Below are positions 14,746 to 22,235 of a DNA stretch of 64,000 bases, in pieces. Position 1 is the stretch's first letter. Each line of letters starts with the position of its first letter. Origin of the DNA: VRUE01 sp963701265 (GTDB taxonomy: Bacteria > Actinomycetota > Thermoleophilia > Solirubrobacterales > 70-9); assembly GCA_963701265.1 (NCBI GenBank), contig OY969581.1, positions 186,001 through 250,000 on the forward strand. Direction: 5' to 3'. Below the pieces are notes generated by a model. That model did not search any database. It had not been told where the DNA came from and saw only the letters and a list, made by a program, of their open reading frames with translations. The position numbers and the translations under genes were made by a program.

Positions 14746-15093
14746 TACACCTTCCACGGAAATCGGCCTATCGCTGGATCTCGCGCATGGCCCCTTGGAA
14801 AGCGCATGCCAGAGCAGCTTCGGTCTTCAAGCCAAATCGCGGCTTGATAAACCAGCCCTCCCAGAGCGACAGGTCGCCGCGCGAACCAGCCAGGGCGCTG
14901 AATGCACTCCAATGGCTCTGTGTTATAGAAATCAACTGCCGCGCCATAGGGCTGATGACAGTCAGTCAATTGGAGTGGTTTGCAGCAAAGGACCGGGGTT
15001 CGAACCCTCGGCGCCTCCATCACGTGGGGGCGTGGTGTAAGGGCGGCACATTGCTGTTTGGGGTTCCATCTCTCTCGGTTAACGGTGGTCCGG
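14746..15093. other. Non-coding stretch upstream of the orphan island gene
   Basis: No convincing gene: both strands give only short frames with poor codon structure. GC is lower than in the core genes. It holds a tRNA- or tmRNA-like 3' end (14980-15019), a short tRNA-5'-end-like string (about 15026-15050, TGGGGGCGTGGTGTAAGGGC) and the left arm of a hairpin at 15060. It looks like accumulated integration-site debris. Confidence 0.5.
14980..15019 (+). repeat. tRNA/tmRNA-like 3'-end fragment
   Basis: CGGGG-TTCGAAC-CCTCG forms a T-arm with one G-U pair, followed by a CGCCTCCA-type acceptor strand. No matching 5' half (GGAGGCG) with D- and anticodon-arms precedes it. The sequence AGCAAAGGAC before the T-arm suits a tmRNA or a long-variable-arm tRNA. 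It is best read as a remnant attachment site from a different RNA gene than tRNA-Arg. Confidence 0.55.
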
Positions 15094-15103
15094 ATGGAAC
15101 CCC
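15060..15103 (+). promoter_or_regulatory. Hairpin enclosing the probable ATG of the orphan island gene
   Basis: GGGGTTCCATC (15060-15070) is the exact reverse complement of GATGGAACCCC (15093-15103), with a 22-nt loop. The right arm contains the ATG at 15094. In RNA the start codon would be base-paired, so it may control translation, or the real start may be GTG 15127 downstream. Confidence 0.5.
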
Positions 15104-16536
15104 TGCTTTCGTTTAGGGTCGGGAATGTGGATGCTCTAATCCAGATTCCAATTATCGATCTGCGCAGCTTCCTTGCCGCTCCGACTGGGAAGCTCGCTCG
15201 CCCGGGGTGGCCAGTGGGAATCGTTGGAGATCGGGCCGGGGATAGTCAGTTCATGCGAGGATTCAGTTCACTGCAGAGCACCCCTGGAAGCGAGACCGGG
15301 AGTTGGCAAGGTCGAGCACAACACGTGGACGCCCGGAATGCCTTCAGGCTTCCAGCGGACTTCGGCTGGACCCTGCGGAAGACGATTGCCGCGACCGCAG
15401 CGGTGAATCGCTATTCATCCGACTTCCACGCAACCTGCCTGAGCCGGTCCTTCTATGGCTCTCAGACCTCGCCTCGCAATTTCATGCAGATAAGGCTCAG
15501 GTTGAATGACCCGGTGCATTACAGGGCTGAGCATTGGGAAGCACTTGTGGCCGCACTGCTTGCCTTGCGGGTCCGGATCAAGGAGGGCAGCGAGGTTCCC
15601 TTGTCACAGGCCGCCGGTCCGCTAGCACGATGCATTCGCTTGGCAACTACTAAGACCCGTTTCAGCGGCAAGGTTCCTACCTGGGCAGTAACGAGTGGGC
15701 GGCCGTTGTTGGTCCTTGAGACCGCCCACAGAGCCAGGGATGAGACACCATCCACCGAGCCTGACCTGAGCTTGGATGGCAGTAATGCCGATCTGTGGTT
15801 GCTGGAAAATCCCGGTGTCGATGTCTGCGTGGTTGTAAATCGAAGTGAGAGGAAAAGATCTCGATCAAAGCACTTGCCGTCCGCCCCAGCACTTCACTTG
15901 TCGCGGCTACATTCGGAGCGAGTTACGTTGACGAAGCTGGCCAACGCGTTGGTGTCTCACAGGCATTCGCTCGCCATTGTGGATGACGGAGGACCAGCGG
16001 CGGAGCTTCTACAAGCGGCTTTCGAAGAGATCACGCGCTATTTGAAGCGCGCTGTTGCTTTCGGGAATGATCAGCGAGCACTGCTGGAACTTCTAGATAG
16101 TGATCTTGCTCTACACGCTGCTGAGTGGGATGCTCTCAATCGAACCCTAGCCTCGGCGCTAAGCCCCATAGCCAAAGATGTTGTAGCAGTGTTCAACATA
16201 ATTGAGGGAGACAATGTGGAAGGCGATAAGTTTGAGAACGTCAGCGGTTCCACGATCATCAATCGCTCTACCGTGCAGGAGTCATTCAACGCTCTAGATG
16301 AAGCATTGCTTGGAACGCTCAGAGTCGAGTTGGAAGAACTGATCAAAAAGGTAGAAGAGGTCGGGAGCCCGGAGGCGCTTGAGGTAGTCGAGGCCTTTGT
16401 AGAGGAGGGTGGCGGGTCGCGCCGGCAGTCCGTATTGAAGGGGCTGTGGTCCCGCTTGCAGGAGTTGGCTCCAGTTGTCGCTGGGTTTGCCACCGCAGGC
16501 ACCGCGATTGCAAAAGTGCTGCTTGGCCTTCCATAG
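15094..16536 (+). CDS. Unrecognised island protein, possible defence effector
   Basis: 480 aa from ATG 15094 (469 aa from GTG 15127, preceded by GGTCGGGA). I do not recognise the N-terminal about 350 residues; they are mixed alpha/beta with LWLLENPGVDVCVVVNRSERKRSRS and a helical stretch (ERVTLTKLANALVSHRHSLA). At about residues 370-392 is GDNVEGDKFENVSGSTIINR, a short glycine-spaced beta repeat. Similar strings link effector or sensor domains to a helical tail in bacterial conflict proteins. The last about 55 residues are a charged helix (ALEVVEAFVEEGG), then RRQSVLKGLWSRL and a hydrophobic ending (PVVAGFATAGTAIAKVLLG) that could enter membranes or oligomerise. GC and codon use differ from core genes. 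It lies alone between direct repeats A and B. Confidence 0.6.
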   Translation: MEPLLSFRVGNVDALIQIPIIDLRSFLAAPTGKLARPGWPVGIVGDRAGDSQFMRGFSSLQSTPGSETGSWQGRAQHVDARNAFRLPADFGWTLRKTIAATAAVNRYSSDFHATCLSRSFYGSQTSPRNFMQIRLRLNDPVHYRAEHWEALVAALLALRVRIKEGSEVPLSQAAGPLARCIRLATTKTRFSGKVPTWAVTSGRPLLVLETAHRARDETPSTEPDLSLDGSNADLWLLENPGVDVCVVVNRSERKRSRSKHLPSAPALHLSRLHSERVTLTKLANALVSHRHSLAIVDDGGPAAELLQAAFEEITRYLKRAVAFGNDQRALLELLDSDLALHAAEWDALNRTLASALSPIAKDVVAVFNIIEGDNVEGDKFENVSGSTIINRSTVQESFNALDEALLGTLRVELEELIKKVEEVGSPEALEVVEAFVEEGGGSRRQSVLKGLWSRLQELAPVVAGFATAGTAIAKVLLGLP

Positions 16537-16552
16537 GCTGTCATGAGAGGAC

Positions 16553-16695
16553 AATCCAGCTTGGGCATTCTCAAAGTGGCTTGCAGCGCCAAATAGGTCG
16601 CCTACGGACGGGCGAGATCGTGTTCTTACCTGTCCCTACCCCCGCTGTTTGGTCCCTACCCGCAGGCGGCTCATGCCTGCAACCGGGGATAGAGC
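16553..16695 (+). repeat. Direct repeat copy B (att-like), with tRNA 3'-end remnant
   Basis: Begins AATCCAGCTTGGGCA, a degenerate copy of the tRNA-Arg T-arm/acceptor 3' strand. It continues with AAAGTGGCTTGCAGCGCCAA, two GTCCCTAC motifs around CGCTGTTTG, and ends CCGGGGATAGAGC. It is colinear with copy A at 14599-14745. The orphan gene lies between the copies and the Gabija-like pair after copy B. Confidence 0.75.
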
Positions 16696-16833
16696 GCTTC
16701 TATCAACGAACCTTGTGGGTCCATCTACCCCTGACATCAGTAACGAGAGCGGCATGGCGTCCGAACTGGCTCAGAGAATCGTTCGTCCGTCGCAGGGAAC
16801 GCAACACGGGAGACACTGAGAAGAGCATTTCGG

Positions 16834-18519
16834 TTGGAAGTTGCCAAACTAAAAATCGAGAATTTTCGCGGGATCGAGACCCTCACGATCGACCTAGGCC
16901 CGTCGACCGTCCTGATCGGCGCGAACAACGTCGGCAAGACATCGATACTCCGTGCCCTCGATTTCGTCCTCGGCAGACAGGCCGGACGCGGAGGGCGAAT
17001 CTCCGACTATGACCATCGCCGCGAGGGGGAGGACCGAGACCTGCCGGACGGCCATCAAGTGACGATCACTGCCACGTTCATCGAGGGCGAGGAGGGACAG
17101 TGGGACGCATCGGCCGCCCGTGCGCTGAACGACGTCATCCAACTCGATGACGATGAGCGCCGAACAATTGTGGCTCGCTTGCGTGACACCTACGACGCGA
17201 AAACCCGAGAGTTCGAACCGGAGTTCAAGTTCTTGAACCTTCAGGGGGACGAGCTGATCAAAACGCCAGTTCGCGAGCTCCGCTCCTTCGTTCCCGCCTT
17301 CTATCTGTCGGCGGAACGCCGCGCCGGCTCGGACTTCAGCGGGGGGGCCCGCTTCTGGGCTCCGTTCCTACGTGACCCGACGCTCGACGACGACGTGCGC
17401 AAGAAGCTGGAGGCCAACCTGCGCAAGGTTGGAGACGAAGTAACGGAGGCCTCCCCTGACCTCGTATCGCTTCGGGAGTCCATGGAGGGCACCAAGGGAA
17501 TGATCGACTTGAAGAAGAACGACCCGGTCAGCTTGGAGCCGCTGGCAACGAGGTTGCCGGAGCTCTTGCGGAGAACTGAGGTGAGGCTGACGACGCCGAA
17601 CGGCGCCAGTGTTCCCCTCGACAGGCATGGCGGCGGGGCACAGAACGTCGCTGTCCTCTATTTGTTTCAGGCGTACCTGGCGGCTGCCCTATCCAGCGAG
17701 TACGAGGAGAACGCGTCACCCGTCCTCGCGCTTGAGGAGCCGGAGGCGCATCTGCACCCTGCCGCCACCAGTGCCGCCTGGAAAGTCCTCGGCGAGATGA
17801 AGGGGCAGAAGATCGTCGCGACCCACTCGGGGGAATTGCTTTCGCTGGTCCCCCTCTCCAACATTCGACGAATAGCGAGAACCGACGCGGGCATCGAGGT
17901 TCGAAGAGTCAACATCGGCACGCTCAACAAGGACGAGGAACGAAAGATCGACTTCCACATCCGGCGCGCTCGCGGCGAGCTGCTATTCGGGGACGCCTGG
18001 CTGCTAGGCGAGGGGGAGAGCGAGTACTGGGTCCTTACTGGAGCCGCCGAGGCGCTGGGCATCAACCTGGAGCAAGAAGGAGTTCGGATCGTCGAGTGCC
18101 TATCTCAGTCGGGGGGCCCGAAGCCGTTGATCAAGGTTGCCGATGACCTCGGAATCGCCTGGCACTGCATGGTTGACGGCGACGATGGAGGAGAGCAGTT
18201 CGCGAGCGCTGTTCGCGCTCTTTTGGGTGACCGAGACCAAGAGGGCCACCTCACGGTCTTGAAGTACGAGCGGCTCGAGCACCTGCTCTGCGAAGAGGGC
18301 TTCGGCGAGATCTACGAAGCCGAGCTCGGCAAGGACGAGCTCGAAGACATACCTCCGTTGGGACACGACGACCACTGGGCCGGCGTCGCCAAGAAGATCA
18401 AGGGCAAGCGCAAGGTCCGTATGGCGGTCGAGGTCGCGGATCGCATGAGGGCCGGCGAGGCCTCTGTTCCACCCACGCTTCGAGGCATTCTCGAGGCAGC
18501 TCTTAAGCTGACGCCATGA
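16834..18519 (+). CDS. gajA: Gabija-like GajA: OLD-family ATPase/TOPRIM nuclease
   Basis: 561 aa, TTG start (no ATG upstream in frame; the protein begins MEVAKLKIENFRGIETLTI as in OLD/RecF-type ATPases). ABC-type ATPase: Walker A GANNVGKTS (residues 29-37), a signature-like HGGGAQNVAVLY, Walker B VLALEEPEAHLHP (about 297) and H-loop VATHSGELL. The TOPRIM domain begins at WLLGEGESEYWVL (about 389) with the acidic pair in MVDGDDGG (about 446). Its length is close to the known GajA (about 580 aa). In characterised Gabija, GajA is a nucleotide-sensing DNA endonuclease acting with GajB against phages. ATGA overlap with the helicase gene gives the GajA-GajB order. Confidence 0.85.
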   Translation: MEVAKLKIENFRGIETLTIDLGPSTVLIGANNVGKTSILRALDFVLGRQAGRGGRISDYDHRREGEDRDLPDGHQVTITATFIEGEEGQWDASAARALNDVIQLDDDERRTIVARLRDTYDAKTREFEPEFKFLNLQGDELIKTPVRELRSFVPAFYLSAERRAGSDFSGGARFWAPFLRDPTLDDDVRKKLEANLRKVGDEVTEASPDLVSLRESMEGTKGMIDLKKNDPVSLEPLATRLPELLRRTEVRLTTPNGASVPLDRHGGGAQNVAVLYLFQAYLAAALSSEYEENASPVLALEEPEAHLHPAATSAAWKVLGEMKGQKIVATHSGELLSLVPLSNIRRIARTDAGIEVRRVNIGTLNKDEERKIDFHIRRARGELLFGDAWLLGEGESEYWVLTGAAEALGINLEQEGVRIVECLSQSGGPKPLIKVADDLGIAWHCMVDGDDGGEQFASAVRALLGDRDQEGHLTVLKYERLEHLLCEEGFGEIYEAELGKDELEDIPPLGHDDHWAGVAKKIKGKRKVRMAVEVADRMRAGEASVPPTLRGILEAALKLTP

Positions 18520-20444
18520 AGAGTCAGGCCACACGTTTCCAACAACTGAACGAGAGTCAGCGAACCGCGGTGGAAGCCGACCAGCGTCCGACTTTGGTGC
18601 TGGCAGGGCCCGGGTCCGGGAAGACCGCGGTTCTCGTCTCCCGCCTGGCGCGAATTATCGAGCAGAGCCCCGGCGAGCATTTCCGCATACTCGGCCTGAC
18701 GTTCACCAGCCGCGCCGCCAGCGAGATGGAGGAGCGCTCGCGTGAACTCCTATCGTCGGGAACAGAGCGCACCCTGCTCACTACTTTCCATTCATTCGCA
18801 GCAGAAACCCTCAGACAGCACGGTTCGCACATCGGGGTCACTCCTGATTTCACCATCCTCGCCCAGGACGCCGATAGAGAGGCAGTTCTCGAAAAGGTCA
18901 TCCGCGAAGCAGAGGTGAAACGCCCGGACCTCGATCGTGCTCAGGTGAGGCTGCTTCCCTTGATCGACAACCTACTCGAGAAGCTCGTGCCGCTTGACGA
19001 AGCCGCCGCCCGCATCCGCGAACCGGAGCTCTCGGAGACCGTGGCCTACCTCTACCGGGGATACCGCCAAGCCCTGCTCGAGGAAAACTCGCTCGACTTC
19101 TCGACCCTTCTATGTCTCGCCTGCGAGCTGCTCGACCAGAAACCCATGGTCGCAAAGCAACTTCGCTCCACTTACCTGCACGTGCTCGTCGACGAGTTTC
19201 AAGATACAAGCCTCGCGCAATTCGAATTCCTGAAGAGACTGGTGGGAGACGACCCCTCGAATCTCTTTGTCGTCGCCGACGACGACCAGATCATCTACCA
19301 GTGGAACGGCGCCGATCCGCGGCGGCTGAAAGAGCTGGAGAACCGCTATGCAATGCGGACCATTCAGCTACCGACCAACTACCGGTGTCCGCCGCCTGTC
19401 ATCGAGTTGGCCAACGCTCTGATTGCCCATAACAGCGAACGCAACTACGACAAGCTGCCCCTCACGGCCGCGGGGAAAGACAACCGGGCCGACGCGGTGC
19501 GAGTCGAGGGGTTTCCGGACAGCAAGCACGAGGGCCGCTGGGTGGCATCGGAGATCGCCAAACTCCCGGTGCAGGAAAGGGACAACTGCGTAGTCCTGGC
19601 GAGATCAACTCGTCTACTCAAGGACGCCCAGCCACATTTCGAAGCCGAAGGCGTCGAATCCGTCCTTCCGGTGCGGAAAACCGACTTCGAAAGCGCTCCG
19701 TTCCGGTGGCTGATGTCCATGCTCCGCTTGGCGAACGGCCGGGGCGACCGCGAGAGCCTCGCCGTCGCCAGCCGAGCCTTCTCCAAACTCGAGGGCATTG
19801 AGCTGCCGGTCGAAGACCTGGTCGCCTCGTCCTCAGCCCGGGGTGGCGACCACCTGCGCTCGTTCATCGAGGAGGCGCTGGCACGAGAGTCGAACTTGGC
19901 GCCGGCAACGCGCGAGCTTCTCGCGCTCGACGCACGCCGCCTCGCAGACGAGATGGACTACCAGGACTTCATAGAAGCCGCGTTTGGTTGGTTCGGCTCC
20001 TTGGAGACCTCGGCCATTTCCTCCGAGGAGCGGGACTTTGCTGACTTCGCCCAGGAGTCCGAGGTCTGGAATGTCCTCACAAAAGACATGAGCTCGCGCT
20101 TCGGTGGCTCTCCAATCCCGCTGTCCACCTTCCTTCAGGAGTTGGACCTAGCCCCCAAGGTGATGCCCATTCCGCCCGGAACGGTCCGCTGCTACACCAT
20201 CCACAACGCCAAGGGAATGGAGTTCCCTCGCGTTTTCTTGATCGGACTCGCCGAGGAGGTTCTCCCCTCATTTCAAGCCATCAAGAAAGGTGACGCCAGC
20301 GACGAGATGTCCGAGGAGCGGAGGAATTGCTTCGTCGGGATCACTCGAACCAGTGAGTCCCTGGTGATGACCTACGCCCGCGAGTATTTTGGTTGGCACA
20401 AGGCGCCTTCGAGGTTTCTCTACGAGATGGGAGCAATCGATTGA
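18516..20444 (+). CDS. gajB: Gabija-like GajB: UvrD/PcrA-type SF1 helicase
   Basis: 642 aa, ATG overlapping the gajA stop. SF1A motifs in order: Q-motif LNESQRTAVE, Walker A LAGPGSGKTAVL (about residues 28-39), LGLTFTSRAASEM (Ia), VLVDEFQDTSLAQ (II, about 225), VVADDDQIIYQWNGAD (III), LPTNYRCPP (IV), TIHNAKGMEFPRVFLIG (V) and CFVGITRTSESLVMT (VI). It is longer than the described GajB (about 500 aa) and has complete 1A/1B/2A/2B-like regions, so it may be a full helicase. Alternatives: another OLD+UvrD two-gene system. The coupling strongly suggests one complex. Confidence 0.83.
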   Translation: MKSQATRFQQLNESQRTAVEADQRPTLVLAGPGSGKTAVLVSRLARIIEQSPGEHFRILGLTFTSRAASEMEERSRELLSSGTERTLLTTFHSFAAETLRQHGSHIGVTPDFTILAQDADREAVLEKVIREAEVKRPDLDRAQVRLLPLIDNLLEKLVPLDEAAARIREPELSETVAYLYRGYRQALLEENSLDFSTLLCLACELLDQKPMVAKQLRSTYLHVLVDEFQDTSLAQFEFLKRLVGDDPSNLFVVADDDQIIYQWNGADPRRLKELENRYAMRTIQLPTNYRCPPPVIELANALIAHNSERNYDKLPLTAAGKDNRADAVRVEGFPDSKHEGRWVASEIAKLPVQERDNCVVLARSTRLLKDAQPHFEAEGVESVLPVRKTDFESAPFRWLMSMLRLANGRGDRESLAVASRAFSKLEGIELPVEDLVASSSARGGDHLRSFIEEALARESNLAPATRELLALDARRLADEMDYQDFIEAAFGWFGSLETSAISSEERDFADFAQESEVWNVLTKDMSSRFGGSPIPLSTFLQELDLAPKVMPIPPGTVRCYTIHNAKGMEFPRVFLIGLAEEVLPSFQAIKKGDASDEMSEERRNCFVGITRTSESLVMTYAREYFGWHKAPSRFLYEMGAID

Positions 20445-20748
20445 CGAGAGATCGCAGTCAGCGGGCGCTTCTTCTTGGCACGGATGGTCGGCTTCGCCCG
20501 CGGCTTGAAGTCGTGGAGATTTGCCAGGGCTTTCGCCCAGTCGTCTCCCTTGGGTGACCGTCGGGTATCGAGATACGGCAGGCAGATCCTGGGGGCTGAC
20601 CGTTCCAATCAGCAAACGAACCCGCAAATCCCTCGCCTCGGCTGAGCGCGCTTCTAGGGTAGGGACAAAGGTAGGGACAGATCTGACCCCCAGAGTCCTC
20701 TTGTGGCCACTTCTGTCCTATCCAAATCCGCGTGGCCAAGCGAATTCC
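20445..20748. other. Island right-hand flank: non-coding, with inverted GTCCCTAC pair
   Basis: No convincing gene on either strand. GGGTAGGGACAAAGGTAGGG at 20657-20676 is, on the minus strand, a pair of GTCCCTAC motifs spaced as in direct repeats A and B. This marks it as the likely right boundary of the island, in inverted orientation. The core-like secreted-protein operon begins at 20749. Confidence 0.5.
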
Positions 20749-21453
20749 CTACCGGTAAGCCACGAAGAAGAACGGCTGTTTGCTCAGCTGTTCGTTGTTG
20801 TAGATGCGGACTTCCACCTTGGGGTAGTCGCAGTTCTCCGAGGAGAGCTTGATCTGGGCGACGACCCGGGAGGGGCTGGTGAATTCAGGGGTCACCTGGG
20901 CACCCTTGGGCACGAAGCCGGGGACGTTGATGCAGTAGATCCCGGGCAGCGGCCCGTTTTTGACGTCAGCGGTGCCGATCCCCTTGGAGAAGCCGGGGAA
21001 GACGGTCGCCTCATCGCCGACTTTGGCGAAGGCCTCGGGGTTTGAGGAGTCGGCGAAGCTGGCGTGCTCTGCGTCCCTTGCCGAGGGCACCTGGGAGAGC
21101 GAGCTCTCCACCACCTTTTCCCCGGTGACCGAGCCATCGGCGATTTTTTCGGAGCCGATCACGTTGGCGGGGAGCTTTTGGGCGGTGATCGCCCCGTCGG
21201 CGATCTTCTCGGTGGTGACAGCCCCACTTGCGATCTTGCCCTGCTTGATCGCCAGTCCTTCGATCTTGGGAGCGGTCACCGACTTCTTGCGCAGCTTGTC
21301 GGCGGTGACGGCACCGGGGCGCAGCTGCTTTGCCCCAACCGACTTGGGAGCTAGTTGTTGAGCTGCATAGGCAGAGCCCATGCCCAGGGCGATGAAGAGG
21401 GCGAGGGTGGCGGTGATGTTGGCGTAGGTGAGGTGCTTTTGAATGTTGATCAT
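20749..21453 (-). CDS. Secreted protein with VT-x2-KI-type degenerate repeats
   Basis: 234 aa. N-terminal signal peptide (ITATLALFIALGMGSAYA, cleavage about residue 30). Residues about 32-125 are at least seven degenerate repeats of the form GAVTxxKIxxGAIT, predicted to form a regular beta structure. The C-terminal domain has two cysteines (GIYCINVPG and SSENCDYPK). Such proteins recur among Solirubrobacterales secreted proteins; no biochemical role is known. ATG 21453 overlaps the upstream stop (ATGA), making it the last gene of a four-gene coupled series. Confidence 0.75.
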   Translation of the reverse strand: MINIQKHLTYANITATLALFIALGMGSAYAAQQLAPKSVGAKQLRPGAVTADKLRKKSVTAPKIEGLAIKQGKIASGAVTTEKIADGAITAQKLPANVIGSEKIADGSVTGEKVVESSLSQVPSARDAEHASFADSSNPEAFAKVGDEATVFPGFSKGIGTADVKNGPLPGIYCINVPGFVPKGAQVTPEFTSPSRVVAQIKLSSENCDYPKVEVRIYNNEQLSKQPFFFVAYR

Positions 21454-22235
21454 CGGACCTTGCAGCTCCTGTTGAGGGTTGAACTAAGCGAGAGGCCGCC
21501 ATCGAATGAGAAGGTGGTCTTGGCCAGGGGGAAAGCGGCCTTGTTGAAGCCCTTGGGGGCCGGACAGCCGGCGGAGAGGTAGCTGCGCTGCTTGCCGCCT
21601 GAGGAGAAGGTGCGGTCCAGGTCGAGGCTGATCCCGGTGACGTAACCCCATTCGCCGGTGACTTGTGGAAGCGATGCCTTGAGCAGGGTCCCGTAGGTGC
21701 CCTTGGTGGAGGTGATTGAGAAGGAGAGGACGTAGGAGGTGGGAACTGGCTTGGTCCCGTAGATGTGGGCGAAGATCGCCGGCTTGCCCCGCAGCTTGCC
21801 GTTGAAGGCCAAGACCTTGCCTTCGGAGGGGAAGGGGGACTGCTCGGGGATGCGGACATCGGCGGAGAAGCTGCCTTCGCCGATCAATGCCGGCTTGCAG
21901 GCGGCTATCGCCTCCTGGGTGGTGGAGGGGTTGATGTGGCCGATCCGGCAAAGCGGCAGGCCCTTGCGATCGAGCTTGCCCTTGCGGTTGATCGCGATCG
22001 CGATCTTGGTCAGCTTCGGGAAGGCAGTCTGCTTTGAGGTCGAGATGTCACCGGCGACCGAGACCGCGATCGGGGCGGTGCCACTGCGCGGCAGCGCGGT
22101 CGGGCTCATCGAGCCGGTGACCTTGACCCGCACGCCGTTCTTTTGGGAGACCTCGGCTGAGACAGCACTGCAGAGGAGTGCCACTACCGCGGTCATCACG
22201 ACCGCGGTAGTGGCAAAGCGACTTGTCCTTCCCAT
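21450..22235 (-). CDS. Secreted hypothetical protein
   Basis: 261 aa. Signal peptide (ATTAVVMTAVVALLCSAVSA, ends about residue 28). The mature part is beta-rich, with cysteines in LPLCRIGHINPST, AIAACKPALIGEG, SAGCPAPKG and the C-terminal RSCKVR that could form disulfides. The CxxG...AxxAC pattern recurs in the larger operon protein at 22235-25483 (CPESSRVGQIE), suggesting a shared module. Start and stop overlap the neighbours by 4 bp or less. Location: cell surface or medium. Function unknown. Confidence 0.75.
   Translation of the reverse strand: MGRTSRFATTAVVMTAVVALLCSAVSAEVSQKNGVRVKVTGSMSPTALPRSGTAPIAVSVAGDISTSKQTAFPKLTKIAIAINRKGKLDRKGLPLCRIGHINPSTTQEAIAACKPALIGEGSFSADVRIPEQSPFPSEGKVLAFNGKLRGKPAIFAHIYGTKPVPTSYVLSFSITSTKGTYGTLLKASLPQVTGEWGYVTGISLDLDRTFSSGGKQRSYLSAGCPAPKGFNKAAFPLAKTTFSFDGGLSLSSTLNRSCKVR
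22181..22213. repeat. 33-nt perfect palindrome in the signal-peptide coding region
   Basis: CCACTACCGCGGTC and GACCGCGGTAGTGG are exact reverse complements (14 bp) around a 5-nt loop, 22-54 nt downstream of the start at 22235. It encodes the repetitive TAVVMTAVVAL part of a signal peptide, so repeated Val/Ala codons may explain it. A strong early hairpin could still lower translation of this gene relative to its operon partners. Confidence 0.6.

Noticed and set aside
14980..15093. Longer N-terminus of the orphan island protein
   Set aside because: It would translate the tRNA/tmRNA-like fragment and hairpin arm; unlikely to be coding.
15540..16700. CRISPR array
   Set aside because: Repeats in the island are a two-copy 145-bp direct repeat and short motifs, not regularly spaced 25-40-bp repeats; no cas genes.
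20268..20739. Short minus-strand frames after the Gabija pair as a possible integrase remnant
   Set aside because: No tyrosine-recombinase motif (R...HxxR...Y) is visible; kept only as a non-coding boundary.
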